Of a stretch of 64,000 nucleotides of DNA, positions 46,340 through 58,514 are shown one piece after another. The number at the start of each line of letters is the position of its first letter. The stretch's first letter is position 1. This DNA is from Myoxocephalus aenaeus (Eukaryota; Chordata; Actinopteri; Perciformes; Cottidae). The position numbers were made by a program, and so were the translations under genes. Location of the stretch: positions 3,713,001 through 3,777,000 of the forward strand of contig JBAMJR010000025.1 of the NCBI GenBank assembly GCA_038501785.1, in the 5' to 3' direction. The notes below the pieces were generated by a model. That model was not told the DNA's origin and did no database searches. It was given only the letters and a program-made list of their open reading frames with translations.

Positions 46340-47795
46340 TTTGTTCACATGTTAGCTTATCTAATTTACAATGTAATTATTTGTCAATGTTGTGTTTACA
46401 GCTGCCCAAAATAATCATCACTGAAACTTTTACCAAATATGCTCTGTTGCCTAAGCTCAAATAAAGTGATGCTGCTGTGTCTTCTTCTCACTCATGGGTG
46501 CAATTAATATGCACATCGAGATATTTATGTTGCCGTTGCACAGAATATGAATACTCTCACTTTTATTCAGAACAAGGTGGATTTTTCTGAGCTTTCCCAC
46601 CTTGAATAAAGGCATCGACCAATCACGGTGTGTATTTTCTATTTTGTTGTCCAAAAGACTGGGTTATACTTTAATACTGGGGGGATGACCAAGTTGTCTG
46701 CCCGCGTATTAAATTTCCATATGTAAACCTAAGAGGTGTATTGATCAGGCTGGATCATACAATTATGAAACACTGATCTGGAAACATACATTCCCTGTCA
46801 ATAACTTGAATGTATGTCAGTGGAAACGCAGCCGACCTGGACTGCTGCCGAGTAAATGGATACATTTGCGGGTCAAGCGGGTGCAGCGAGGAAGTTAGTG
46901 TAAAGCAAAGCTCCCAGAATGTGTCCTACTCTGGCTCCTAGGTCATGTTCTGCCGTTGTAATTAATTTCTCACCACTTATCTCGTTTCAGATCACTTCAC
47001 TTTCTGCCTTTGTGTGTTTTTGATTGTCGGCCCCGCCCCTGATTATATCCAGCTGTCCCTCGATAGCCCTTCAGTCACCGGCAACTAATCAATGCAACGA
47101 TAAACAACATTGAGAACATTAATATCTCATCAAACACTTATCATCCATGTGTAGATCTAGAGGATTAATGTCTTCCTGAGCAGAGGATGAAGCCTCTCTC
47201 CCTCTGTGTGTGCTGTTATCAGAGCTCCTCCTCGAATTGTTCATATAGCTGGTTAGCTGTGTGCATGTTCATGTATGTTCGTGCATGTGAGCACGCCCCA
47301 CTGGTTAGCTAAAGGCCGCCGCTCTGCACTGCTCTGCACTGCTCTCATACGTTGTCGTGGAAGCGTAGCACCCACCCTCCGTTTGCCCCCCAGGGTGAAC
47401 GCAGTTAGCACGGTTAGCTATGCTCAAGTGGCTCAGACGTCACCGTGTCGAGAGCCAATTAAAATGCTTGAAAATCTCATCTGCCTATGTACATGCAGCC
47501 TGTCACTGATGAGCGATTCCAGTAACGGGGATCTGGTTTGATTCTTAGCTCAAATTGATCAAATCATCAGAACGTCCCTAGTTCACCCTGCCACTTACGT
47601 CTCCACTGCATCAATCAGTTCAGCTGGGAGGTTGTCAGCTGTGTGTCTTCCTCTGTCGGAGTTTCCTGCAGTTCATGGCTTCACTGTGTGTGGCGCTGAC
47701 ATCAGCAGTAATGTTACAGCTGTGAGCACAGTGTGTGTACAGTTTATTTGCTGGTGGATAAATGCTTCAATTCCTTAAGACGCTCGAGATCCAAG
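46340..47795. other. Non-coding stretch, nothing recognised
   Basis: No element boundary or gene motif recognised. The open frame at 47275-47541 has no known domain and a repeated GCTCTGCACT inside it. Confidence 0.4.
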
Positions 47796-47846
47796 CTAAG
47801 TTGTTGTAGTGGCGGGCCGTCAGGGCCCGCCACTACAACAACTTAG
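47796..47846. repeat. Perfect palindrome across a hAT junction
   Basis: CTAAGTTGTTGTAGTGGCGG at 47796-47815 (23 bases in the full arm, to 47818) is followed by a GTCAG loop and then its exact reverse complement ending CAACAACTTAG at 47846. The arm contains the element end (TAGTGGCGGGCC) plus 11 bases of flanking DNA including the target octamer AGTTGTTG. Confidence 0.97.
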
Positions 47847-48033
47847 CCTTCTGTGAGCCTTCTCTGCTGGCCTAAACAGAATCACAAAGTTTAATTTGTT
47901 TTATTTATTTTTTGAATTAAAAGTTATATCTATTTTATAATTGTATTGTTTTTCACAAATACACTACATGTATTATATTTTTTTGCACAGCTCCTGTCTT
48001 GCACAGCTCCTGTCTTCCTCTGTTGCTTGTTAA

Positions 48034-49436
48034 CCCTTTGGGGCCCGCGTCGATGCGTAAAACCAGATGTTTAAGTTTTTAATAAAATTATATCATCACA
48101 ATAATACGTCACAGAGATATGGTTTCAAATCTGGCGGATATGGTTTCCACTTCTGCGTCTGAGCATCTAAACATGGACGTGTCGTATGAGGCGTGCAAAG
48201 CTTCAGTGTGAGTCAGAAGATGCCAAGCAAAGCTATATTGGAGGGGACTGACGGCGCAGCTTCAGAGCTGAAGGATTCGCTAACAAGAAACTAGCCGGAG
48301 CTAACGGGCCAGATAGCTGGCTACAGCGTTTCTGTGAGACTGAACGGTGAGTAATCAATTGTTGTCCCTATCACCGTTAACTTTCTTACAGTGAATATAG
48401 TACGACTAGTCATGTTGGACCTTCATTATGGGTTTGTAAGACCGTAACTATGGTTTGTTTGTTGACGTTAGCGTTAGCGTTAGCACGTCACTAGTGCCGT
48501 GTTGGATGTTATCTTCCGTGTCTACGACTGAACGGTGCATAATCAACTGTTGTCCCTATCACAGTTAACTTTCTTACAGTGAACATAGTACGACCAGTAG
48601 TGTTGGACCTCCATTATGTGTTTGTAAGACCGTAAATAACGTTTGTTTGTTGACATAGCTCAGCAGCGTTAGCACGTCACTACATAGTGCCGCGTTGGCT
48701 GTTCTCTTCCGTGTCTACGACTGAATGGTGCATAATCAACTTGTCTCTATCACCGTTAACTTTCTTACATTGAACTTAGTAAGCCTAGTAGCATTGGATC
48801 TCCGTTAATCGTTACTACTGTAGTGTTTATGTCACGTTAGGTGCTGCTAACACGGCGCGAGCTAACGGAGATAGCTGACTACAGCTATGAACGGTTAACT
48901 TTCTTTCAGTGAACTCATACTGACTGTATTAATGTATTTTACAGAGTGGATTCAGAGCTGTGAGGGTCCAGAGGACAACATACAGCAGTCTCCCAGTCCG
49001 TCTGCCTGCCAACACATCACCTAGCAGGCCGCAAAGCCAGCTACAGCTTCTTATCCCCACCATATATTAATAAATTTGGTTTTAGACATTAAATTACATG
49101 TGTCTACCATTTTATTCATATATTCCACTGCTTTTGTGAACCTAAGACCTTTGGTAAACCAATTTCCATCACCAAAACAGATATACCACATGAGTAAAGT
49201 TATGTGTTCACAACAAATATGAAAAATTTCCAAAATCAAGATTCAATTTTTCAGCTTTAGTCATATTTTCTCTTTACACTTGTGCCTTGGGACAATAGTG
49301 CCTCATTATATAGATAGCTGAGATTGTTCTGTAATTTTTGATATACAAGACATGAGTATGTATCATATGCTAGTGACTTTAAAAAGGGAAATTTAAAAAT
49401 TATGTAAAATCAAGAAAATGACCAGACCCCAGAGTG
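48034..49436. mobile_element. piggyBac-type non-autonomous element
   Basis: TTAA stands on both sides (48030-48033 and 49437-49440). The left end CCCTTTGGGGCCCG and the right end CAGACCCCAGAGTG are partly complementary (CCCTTTGGGGCC against CACTCTGGGGTC). TTAA duplication is the hallmark of piggyBac. The interior carries a tandem array and no transposase. A relative lies at 61581. Confidence 0.8.
48338..48930. repeat. About 190-base tandem units inside the piggyBac element
   Basis: Units start at about 48338, 48526, 48719 and (truncated) 48888. Each begins GACTGAACGGTG or a variant, and continues with AATCAACTGTTGTCCCTATC and GTTAACTTTCTTACAGTGAA. The relative at 61581 has related units at about 62059 and 62233. 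Confidence 0.85.
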
Positions 49437-50433
49437 TTAAGGGTCTGCTCACAATCACATTTCACCTTCTTTATGGAATCGAGAGCCGGTTAAACTATGT
49501 GACGAGGCCTTCTAGCTCGTCATTCAGCGTGACCATTAATGTGCGCCGTGATTGGTCAATGGTACTGTGGCAGTAATGCACCTTTTGTTGGATAAATCCG
49601 CCTTTAAACCCCAAAAGAAGAAGATGAAGAAGCGAGAAGCTACCTTGACTCTCAAGCTGAAGCCTGAGAAACTGATTAGCTGGTGGTGATTTAATGTGGC
49701 GAGTGGACCGGATTTAGAGGAGACAACTAGGAGGACGTGACTGCGCTGTTGAGGGGCGGGGGGTGCGCCGCGCCGCGATCAGCTGTTAAACTAAACAGCA
49801 GGCGTAGGTACCAAATCCACGGCTCGCCACCGAGTTGTTGTGGTATAGTTTAAAGGTGGACCAGGTTTCTCTCCTTTAAATGACAAGCTGCTCAGTTATT
49901 ATGTTTTCAATATTTAAACTGAAAGCACGGTTAAATGGTGTTGCAGTCAGAAAATGAGGAATATGAGAATAAAACTATTTTCAAAGGCATTGTTCGAACT
50001 GTAATAGCATAATGAAATATTCATATCTGTACTTGGCATTGGCAAATGTAAGTAGTTGTACTTGCCTGAAAAAAAGTGTCTGGGTGCGTTGCTACAAGAA
50101 ACATTTATGATTTTGGTCTCCGTAATACCTGGCTGCTGCTGCGCCAGACAATAGTTGTTCCCCTTGTAGCGTTGTGTCGGTAACTGCTGGTTTCAACGTT
50201 CGTGTATCCAGCAGCGGCAGCCTGAAGCTCCGCCCCCTTACAGGGTGTGTTCGCTTGTTTATTCAAAGTTTCATCATATTGAACGTGTCTCGTGTCCACA
50301 TTGCACGAACTTCCACTCTTCACGTCCTTCTGTCCACCGAGTATGAAGCAGGTCGGATGAACGCTTCACAATGAGAAGGACTCATTTCAAGTCATAAGTT
50401 ATTTTTTCTTATACTTTTTCCCGTCCTCTAGTG

Positions 50434-51659
50434 CAGTGATTGTCAACCACTGTGCCGCGGCACACCACTGTGCCGTAAGAGATAGTCAGGTGTGCCGTGG
50501 GAAAATGTCCAATTTCACTTAATTGGTCCAAAAAAATATTATTTAGTTGCCGCAAATTATTTTTCATTGTTGAGTGTCTGAGCTGCAATATAGTGGCTGG
50601 CAGAGTAATATAGAACAGGTCTGCACCTTGTTCTGCTATTAAACAAACTAAACGTCCGTATGTTATTGATCTTATCTACACAGCATGTCATTTATGGGTC
50701 GCGTCTACAACTCTGCACGCGGAGTTCCACCCGATGCGCGCAGGTGAGACACAGCGGAGAGAGAGACAGAGAGCGACGAAAAATATGTTGCGTGCTTTTC
50801 ACAATGGGATTTGCTGCTGAAGCTATCAGTATTTTAACCTATGAGCTCTCACTTTTAAAGCCCAACAGTTCATGTATTTGCAGGTCAAGACAAACAGCCT
50901 GGAGCTCCATCAATGACGTTTCTGACTCAGAGAGGCTCTGGAAATATTCTTCCAAAAGCCTGAAAAACACACTGCAGTGATAAAGCCTGCTCACTTTGTG
51001 GTTGTCATTAAAATAAATGAACACCATGTTTCCTTTAAGTCAGTATTTATCAAACTGGGCGGTATTTATTACAGGTGTGGCGCAAGAGGAAATGCTGATT
51101 TTAAATGTTCACCGTCCGCCGTTAACAGGTTACGCTTGCGCGTGCGCCGATTCTTGGCATTTCGCCAAAAGCCGATCTTTATGAGATCTCTGTGAGGTCG
51201 GCTTTCTGCTGTTGTGTCTCTCATCATGGAGCATGAATTGAGAGCCGTATAAAATCTACAACCCCGTTTTAAAAAGATTTGTAGAGGAAAGCAGCCACTA
51301 ATACCGATACAACGTGATGCTCACATATCTACACTCATTCCGTTTTGTTTTGCAATAGCTTATTGTTTTCCACAATAATCTATTTAGTAGTAACTAAATA
51401 TTAGTTCTTTTTTGCATAACTTTATTTTCATTTTTCTAACAAAGTGATAACACATTTTTTTTGTCTGATGGAGCAATCTGGTTTACTTGAAACACTGAAT
51501 ACTCTTCCATGCCAGTAGGTAGCGCAATAATGATCTACCATATATATATGTATTATGCTACAATGTGACATTTTGTAACTTTTTAGGTTGTTGGTGTGCC
51601 GCGGGATTTTTTTATTGTAGAAAATGTGCCGCGGCTCAAAAAAGGTTGAAAAACCACTG
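50434..51659 (-). mobile_element. hAT element, long member of the 331-base family
   Basis: It starts CAGTGATTGTCAACCACTG and ends AGGTTGAAAAACCACTG, the same termini as 6887-7217 in the opposite orientation. It holds about 850 extra internal bases (50612-51480), in which only a weak minus-strand frame and a separate hAT-like end (CAGTATTTATCAAACTGGG, near 51039) can be seen. Directly followed by a second copy without a target duplication between them. Confidence 0.75.
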
Positions 51660-52633
51660 TGCCGTGAGAGATCATCTGGTGTGCCGTGGGAAAATGTCCA
51701 ATTTCACTTAATCGGTCCCAAAAAAGATTATTTAGTTGCCGCAAATAATGTTCCATTGTTGAGCGTCTGAGCCTGCAATATAGTGGCTGGTCTAGTAATG
51801 AAATACTCTTCCATGCCAGTAGGTGGCGCAATAATGACCTACCATACATGCTGTATTATGCTATAATAGGCTCGTTCCAGATGAGCCAGTTCTGCGCAGA
51901 ATTGATCGCTGGCAATCGCCGTGCAATGCATGCCGGTTAGATTTGTGTCCGACTTGGTCTGACGTCATGCACACGTGGTCAACGATAATCTCACGAGAGC
52001 AAGGCGGCCGTCGCAGTAGCTCTCCACCGACTGCGTGGCCCAGTGCATGATGGGAAACGCCTGGCTGTCGTCACATCAGAGAGCTGATTGGCTCTTAGAT
52101 CTGACAGCAAACACCATGTGTTGTAGAACATCCTTATTTTATGTGTAGTTGTAATACTTAACGCTGGATTGTTGACTATTAGTCTCATGTTTGATCTAAA
52201 AACATATCTTGTGTGGTTGATAATACAAAATTGTATTTACATAACGCATATCAAAACCAGTAGTAATGTATTTCACAGGCAGACATAAAAAGACCAAAGG
52301 ATGCAGCTACACGCCCATTTCTACATAAATATATATTTACAAACACATGAATAAATCCAAACGTGATCTGTAAACTACAAGTAGACATGCGTTCGGAACT
52401 AACAGGAAGTCATTTTTTCTGTGACTTCCTGTGTATACTAAAACTGTCCGACTTGATCGCAGTTTTTTGATGACGCCTCCTGCTGCGGCCGCTGCGCTCG
52501 TCTGGATTCCAGGCGAGAAGCAGCTCTAACGAACGAGCCTAATGTGACATTTTGTAACTTTTTTGGTTGTTTGTGTGCCGCAGGATTTTTTTATTGAAGA
52601 AAATATGCCGCGGCTCAAAAAGGTTGAAAATTA
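51660..52633 (-). mobile_element. Second fused hAT copy with truncated ends
   Basis: It begins TGCCGTGAGAGATCATCTGG, about 30-35 bases inside the family end, and stops at AAAGGTTGAAAA without the CACTG terminus. Excluding the MITE at 51868-52540 it is about 300 bases, matching the 331-base derivative. Confidence 0.75.
51868..52540. mobile_element. MITE with AGGCTCGTTC ends and AAT duplication
   Basis: Left AGGCTCGTTC and right GAACGAGCCT are perfect inverted repeats, and AAT flanks both (51865-51867 and 52541-52543). Comparison with the sister hAT sequence GCTACAATGTGACA at 51556 shows the uninterrupted site, confirming the insertion. Harbinger-like duplication length; class inferred. Confidence 0.85.
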
Positions 52634-52639
52634 GATTAA

Positions 52640-53812
52640 ATGCATACATTTCTTTTAAGTAATGTACATGACAGCAGTAGGTGTCTCGTGGAAGTTGAAC
52701 GGAACACAAATTAAACGTAACGCCTGTTCTCAGAAGAGCGCGGGCCTTAATGGCAGCCGGTCCCTGTGGGTCACACACTCATTCTGGCACGAGCCGGTCC
52801 TGATTAACTTAAACTCACTGCACCTGTGAGGGGACGGACGGCACTCGTCAGGATGGAGGGCAGCTGGAGGACAACAGTGTGGCTGATGCTAATGTCTTTG
52901 AACAATGCACACTTCTTCATGTTCATTATTTAAGTGCTGTCTCTTTTGCTGTGCTGTTGGCCTGTAGAATGTGTTTGTGTTGGTCGGACGCATATGCTCC
53001 TCTGTTTCTGTGTGACAGAGCTGCTTCTAAGTGGAGATTGTGCTCAATTAAACAGTAAATGTGATATGAATGTATGATGTGCATAGCAAAAGGTCTCCGG
53101 ACTGATCAACCATTTTGGAGGGAAATAGACTTGGGATTCATTACCAGAACAAGGTATTGTTTTTATCCACAGGGGTCATCAGGCTTTTGAACCCGGTGCA
53201 CATGGGATTACAGAACAGGCTCTAGAAAGGCAGCAGGTATATTTTTCCAACACTGTTAAATCAGTTTGATTTCCTCTTCAAAAGAGTGAAATCAGCGCTC
53301 CCGCTGATGAGATAACGGGACGGGATCAAACCGCTGAGCAGGATTCATCTCCAGTGCCGCGGTCACGTCGTCGTCCTTCCTTTCACCTCAAGTGTCCCTC
53401 TTTACTTTCACCTGATCCTCCCCGATAATGGAGACTATTACCACTTAACACCAGCTCTGACAAGTCAGACAGGGCTTTATTGTCGTTCCACTAGTCCATC
53501 AAAATCTCATTTTCTCAAGGAACACTCGGGTCAGGCAGTTTGCATGCGCGCTGCTTATCGTGTTCGAGCTATTCTCTTTCGCTAAATTAATGTTGGCCTG
53601 GACAACGACGGCTAGAAAGATGTCTGAGCAGAGAGGTGGTGTCTCGTATCATCACCTGTATTATTAGCCAGGGAATGCGGAAAGTGAGTATTCACGCATG
53701 ACGCTAATCATCAAAACGTACACGCAAAGTATGAATAGTTTTCTAAAGAAAAGTTAATTCAGGAGCGGGAGCCTCAACCACACCGCTACTGATTGGCCTG
53801 GCTCTATACAAC

Positions 53813-53858
<46 letters not shown>

Positions 53859-55310
53859 CTTAAATTGACACGCGTCATGAATATATGATATGAATTTAAG
53901 AATATATACTGATTTAGTTATTTTGATTTATTTGTTCCCAAGTCTGTTTCACACTGCCGGGGTTACGGCTGAAAGAATAAGGCTAAAATATTGTCTTTTC
54001 ATTGTCTTTTCACATCTGTGAAACTTAACAGAACACACACATGTGATTACAGTCAGCTCCATCGGGCTCGAGATGAAGCAGTGAGTTCACAAATCTGTTC
54101 ATTTCACATTCACAGCTTGAACTGACACAGAAAGAACAGCTGCTAATAAGTCACCGAGTTACTTTCAGTCTGGATTAGGACTTCTAACTTCTTCTATTTC
54201 TATAATTCGATATATGTTAAAATAAAGTAGCTCCTAGTCGTAATAAAATCATAAATAGATCTATACCTAATGCCACCGTAGTTTAGCTGTAATCTGCAAC
54301 TCACCACTAGATGCCACTAAATCTCGACTGTTCCTGTAATGTTTCTGATTGAGCGCTTGTTGCTCAACGAGGTGTTTTAATAAGACTCTCGTCACGCCAG
54401 TGTTTGCCCTCCAAAGCCAGAGGTTCTGACTCGTTCTGTTGATTGCATATTAAACATTTCATCTTTGGAAACGTGACACAGATATAACGCTTGTTTTCTC
54501 AATGCCTTTAGTGCACAGTTCATGTTGTTAGTCTTTGTTTAGGTGTCTTGCAGGTTCCTGGAAGATGAATGTGCAGCTTTTTAATGAATTGGGCGAGTTT
54601 TAAGCTGGGTGTGAGTACACTAACAACATTAATTACTATTCTAATAAATATTTCTACTATAAGCCTCACTATGTTTTTATCTATTCAATCACATTTGTCA
54701 GAAAATGTTATGTTATAGGAATACATATTCTTCACAAGACAATAGTGTGCACTTCTGAAAATCCCACATCCTCACAAAAGAGCAGTTTTTATATATAAAT
54801 ATTAGTTTTCACATTGTGTTTCTGCTACATGTTTGTCCCGAAGATGCATGGATGAAATCCTCTCTTGAATAATATGAATTTAATCAGGTATGTAATATCA
54901 TATTTTGTTTAAACTACTTGAAACAATCTATCAACGTTGAATAAACATAATAATTTCACATTGTGGTGCTGTATCCTCCAGACAAAGTTAATACTGTTCA
55001 CTGTTATGGCCGACGTGGATCAGAGACCCTGTGTGGCTGGTAGTTATATGCCGGCTCTGTGCAACACACTGTGACTGCGTCTCCTAATTACATCCAAGCT
55101 TCCCTCGCTCGGCTGGTTCAGCTGATCACAGCTGGATCAGCTGTCTTCAGCTTTAACAGCTGCAGAGACTTTTGATGGAGTTTGTGTCTGTGCACATGTG
55201 AACTGTGTTAATACCAATAAAGCTATCACTGTTTCTCTCTGTAGCCTTTTACCTGTTGAACAAACACCTGCACATGAAAAACACCTGCATTCTGTTGTCA
55301 GTTATAGCAT
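52640..55310. other. Non-coding stretch with a (CA)n tract
   Basis: No gene recognised over about 2.7 kb. (CA)n lies at 53816-53857. A phrase TCACCACTAGATGCCACTAA near 54300 is a familiar repeat word but cannot be bounded. Confidence 0.4.
53816..53857. repeat. (CA)n microsatellite
   Basis: Uninterrupted CA units of about 42 bases. Confidence 0.97.
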
Positions 55311-55312
55311 GA

Positions 55313-55430
55313 CGGGCAGGTGGCACCTGGCATGGTAGCTCCTCCCATCAGTGTGTGAATGGGTGAATTATGACATGGGGCTAAAGAGCTTTGAGTGGTC
55401 GGAAGGTTATAAAAGAACTACAGTCCATTT
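55313..55430 (+). mobile_element. SINE 3' part
   Basis: GACGGGCAGGTGGCACCTGG followed by CATGGTAGCTCCTCCCATCA and GTGTGTGAATGGGTGAAT, ending AGAACTACAGTCCATTTA, is the 3' body and tail of the same SINE family whose head appears at 31005. The tRNA-like head is missing. Confidence 0.7.
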
Positions 55431-55664
55431 ATCTTTTAGCATGCTATGTTCATTTCTACTAGCAGTTTGTTGCACAGCAGTTGGACCATTGGAAATTATT
55501 TATTCAGCAAAATGTTCCAGGGAAAATTTAACTCATCAAACCAAACGCTCAGCCTCAAATGATCAAATGATGATGAATGAAATTCATGAATCTCTCCTGA
55601 ACTGCTTCTGAAACGCACAGCGGCTCGTCTGGTGGAATCACCGCTGTCCAAAAGTGTCTGGAAT

Positions 55665-56019
55665 GTTCCTGAAACACTCCTGAAACGCTCCTAAACTACT
55701 CCTGAAACGGTCCTAAACTGCTCCTGAAACGCTCCTAAACTGCTCCTAAACTGCTCCCAAAACACTCCTCAAACGCTCCTAAAACACTCCTAAACTGCTT
55801 CTGAAACACTCCTAAACTGCTCCTGAAACGCTCCTAAACTGCTCCTGAAACGCTCCTAAACTACTCCGAAACGCTCCTAAAACGCTCTTGAATCGCACCT
55901 GAAACGCTCCTAAACTACTCCTGAAACGCTCCTAAAACACTCCTAAACTGCTCCTGAAACACTCCAAAATTACTCCTGAAACACTCCTGAAACGCTCCTA
56001 AACTGCTCCGAAACGCTCC
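55665..56019. repeat. Minisatellite of 11- and 22-base units
   Basis: The unit CTCCTAAACTGCTCCTGAAA and its variants (ACTCCTGAAACGCTCC, ACTCCTAAACTG) repeat about 30 times at the 11-base level with substitutions and one short deletion. No spacer or palindromic structure like CRISPR is seen. Confidence 0.95.
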
Positions 56020-56422
56020 ATATTTTAGGATTCTCCCAGTCCTCTTTGGAAACTGAATTATTTTAATTTAATTTAAATCTCGGTTTTAGCGCAGTGGTTC
56101 TGATTGGTACTCAGTATGAGCCGGTACTGGAGTCTGTATCCAGAAAAAAAGAAAATGGTATCAGAAGATCTCGAATAAAGGCAACTGTGAAAAGCAGCAA
56201 AGCCGATAAATGTGAAGTTTTTTCTTTGTAAATGACATAACACACAATCTTCTCAGCCAATTAATGGATATCTGTTATTGATTTCATAAAGGAAAGCTTT
56301 TTTTGACAGATAGTGCTCTGATCTGTTGCAAACCAAGGCCTTCAAAGCCCTGACCTTTAGAGATCTATCGGCAGAGATCTGTTTATTCTTCACACGTCAC
56401 TTCTCATCCCTTCTTCTCTTTC

Positions 56423-56617
56423 ATGGACTGTAGTCGACCCCCCCTGTTCTCCTCCACCACACTTACAGCTGTCCTCCCCCAGCCGCCGGTAGCCTCTCCA
56501 CCCATCACAGGCCCATACAGTCAGGGCGTGGTGCTGACAGACAGCCAGTGGGCGTCTTTCCAGAGATCTGTCAAGTCGGTCACCACTTTGCCTAATTATG
56601 ATATTGATCGGTACTGA
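56423..56617 (+). CDS. Possible terminal coding exon of an unrecognised host gene
   Basis: The translated frame reads through PPVASPPITGPYSQGVVLTD and SQWASFQRSVKSVTTLPNYD to IDRY and a TGA at 56615. Third positions favour C and G strongly, unlike the surrounding AT-rich DNA, and the sequence resembles no transposon. A very good splice acceptor (pyrimidine-rich tract then CACACTTACAG) ends at 56467, so the exon may begin at about 56468. The ATG at 56423 lies in that intron-like tract and is probably not the start. I do not recognise the gene. It could also be a chance open frame. Similarity to any vertebrate protein C-terminus would decide. Confidence 0.4.
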   Translation: MDCSRPPLFSSTTLTAVLPQPPVASPPITGPYSQGVVLTDSQWASFQRSVKSVTTLPNYDIDRY

Positions 56618-56626
56618 ATGGAATTA

Positions 56627-56631
56627 GTGTG

Positions 56632-56676
<45 letters not shown>

Positions 56677-56688
56677 GTGTGCGTGTGA
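56627..56688. repeat. (GT)n microsatellite
   Basis: GT units with GC and CC interruptions, immediately after the stop codon of the possible exon. Confidence 0.95.
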
Positions 56689-56689
56689 T

Positions 56690-58510
56690 GTGCCATCACT
56701 GATGAAGCCGGGGCTTTGCGACATGACTTTCCCGGCTAACAACCTGACATTGAAATAGGTGTTGATAAATAATGGCCTGTGTCAACTTTGGAAACTCGGT
56801 GCTGAAGTGAAAGTTGGTGTATGTGCATCAGGCAGTGGGTTTCCTGAACAGTGGCAGCACTGTAACGTATCCTGATGTCCCACAGCGGGACCAGCAGGCG
56901 CCTCACCGGCCCTCCCTCATCACTGCTCTGTTGGAAAGCAGTGAGCTACTACATTTCATATTATACATGAGCTGTGCTGGATGACCGATCTAATCTGGTG
57001 CAAGACTCATTATGACTCACGTATTAAACGTCGTAAAGAAGACAACGTCTCTGTGATCACTCATTTTAAATATGTCGCCTGTATTTATCTTTTCTCTCTA
57101 ATGTCACCATGACTTATTTAAAAAGGGCTCGATCTTAATAAAGGGTTAAAGAGCAGGGTTTAGGATATATTAGCAGAAATGGAACATAGCAAGAGCTCTT
57201 GATAACTACATAGGCAGAGGATTCCCTTCAGAGTCCACCATGTTGCACCTCCATGTTTCTACAGTAGAACCAGATGGACAAACACTGGCTCTAGAGAGAG
57301 GCCGTATGGTTCTATATAGACACTCCTGTGTAAACTGTGGTTAACGTGAGCCGCAGAGTGCAAAATGTGGAATGGCCGGCCGCCGTCTGACTTCTGTTGC
57401 TTGGTGGCGAACATAACGGCAGAGTTGGAAATTGAGGACTAAGCCATGGGTGTTCAGTGTTCAGTTGGTGACAGAGCTACAGGTCTCAGGACCGCTAGTT
57501 AGTGACGAGCTTGCTAGTTGGCTAGCTAGCGAGCTCGTCACAGCTAGCTAGCTGTAACTAGATACCCATAATCAATAATGTGTAAGTGCCAGCAAATTAT
57601 AAAACATACTCAACACTCAATGACGGGCATCGCTCCCCATCACCATCATATTAATGTTCTTTATCACTCTGTGTCTATTTCCCTTTTCTGTTGAAGATAA
57701 CTGAGACTTTTGTTAGCTTTGAGGGACTGCTGGCCTTTCAATGCCATTTATAAATGCACTGTAAAGCATAGATGGTCCTTGCTTTTGTAGAGGTCACACA
57801 AAATCAGCAGGTATTAAAAAAAGGCTTCAGATGATGGTGGTCAAAACTAGTCTAATGATATCACAGTGAGACTGTGCAATTGAATGACTTAGCTAGCTAA
57901 AGCTGGATCACTCACAGAGCTAAGGCTAACGTAGCTCAACATTACCCCCCGTTATGTCTATAGACCAATAAAAACCTAAACATCCATAATTATTATTATT
58001 CAAATGCCTGACAGTTAAACCTGTCACTATTATATTGGCTAATGAAAAAAATGTCATGAGGCCAAAATGTTGTTGATTAACAGGAATGACACATTTATGT
58101 TAACTTTGTAAGACAATGCCAATCGTAAAACCTTGATTTGATCAGCAGCCAACGGTTTGCAATGGCTGCTAGTGAACCGGTAGGACTTCTTTAGTTTCAT
58201 TGTCCAGAAACAGAGTCCACATGGAGACTGTTTGGCAGTGCAGTTAAGTGGACAACCCTCTGTCCTGTAATCACTCATTTTAGATGTTGATACAGCCCCT
58301 CATTAATCTGTATTCATGTTAATTATATCAGACGACCTTCCTATTATCAAATAATGATTGGATTACCACCATGACACTGCAGCCTGGATGACAATTGAGC
58401 CCTAATTAAATCATTTGTTCCTCGTTCTGAATTGTCTGTCGGCAGAAATAGAAAATCTAGTCATACTTTTCTTTAATTCTGCCTACTCCACAGAGTTGAA
58501 CAAATCATTC
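56690..58510. other. Non-coding stretch, nothing recognised
   Basis: No gene recognised. A short hairpin of GCTAGC-rich words lies near 57510-57550. The minus-strand frame at 58054-58278 has no motif. Confidence 0.4.
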
Positions 58511-58514
58511 TGAA

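Larger units (their letters stand above)
47807..49832. mobile_element. hAT element hosting a piggyBac insertion
   Basis: Left end TAGTGGCGGGCCGT and right end ACGGCTCGCCACCG form an imperfect inverted pair. The octamer AGTTGTTG flanks it (47799-47806 and 49833-49840). The piggyBac element at 48034-49436 is inserted in it. Without that it is about 620 bases, with no coding capacity. Confidence 0.75.

Noticed and set aside
47275..47541. Candidate 88-residue frame
   Set aside because: No recognisable domain and no splice or promoter context. It includes a short repeated decamer.
55665..56019. CRISPR-like array
   Set aside because: Units are short, contiguous and variable without unique spacers, and the genome is a vertebrate. 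It is a minisatellite.
57510..57550. GCTAGC-rich hairpin
   Set aside because: Imperfect and short; no termini or duplications to make it an element.
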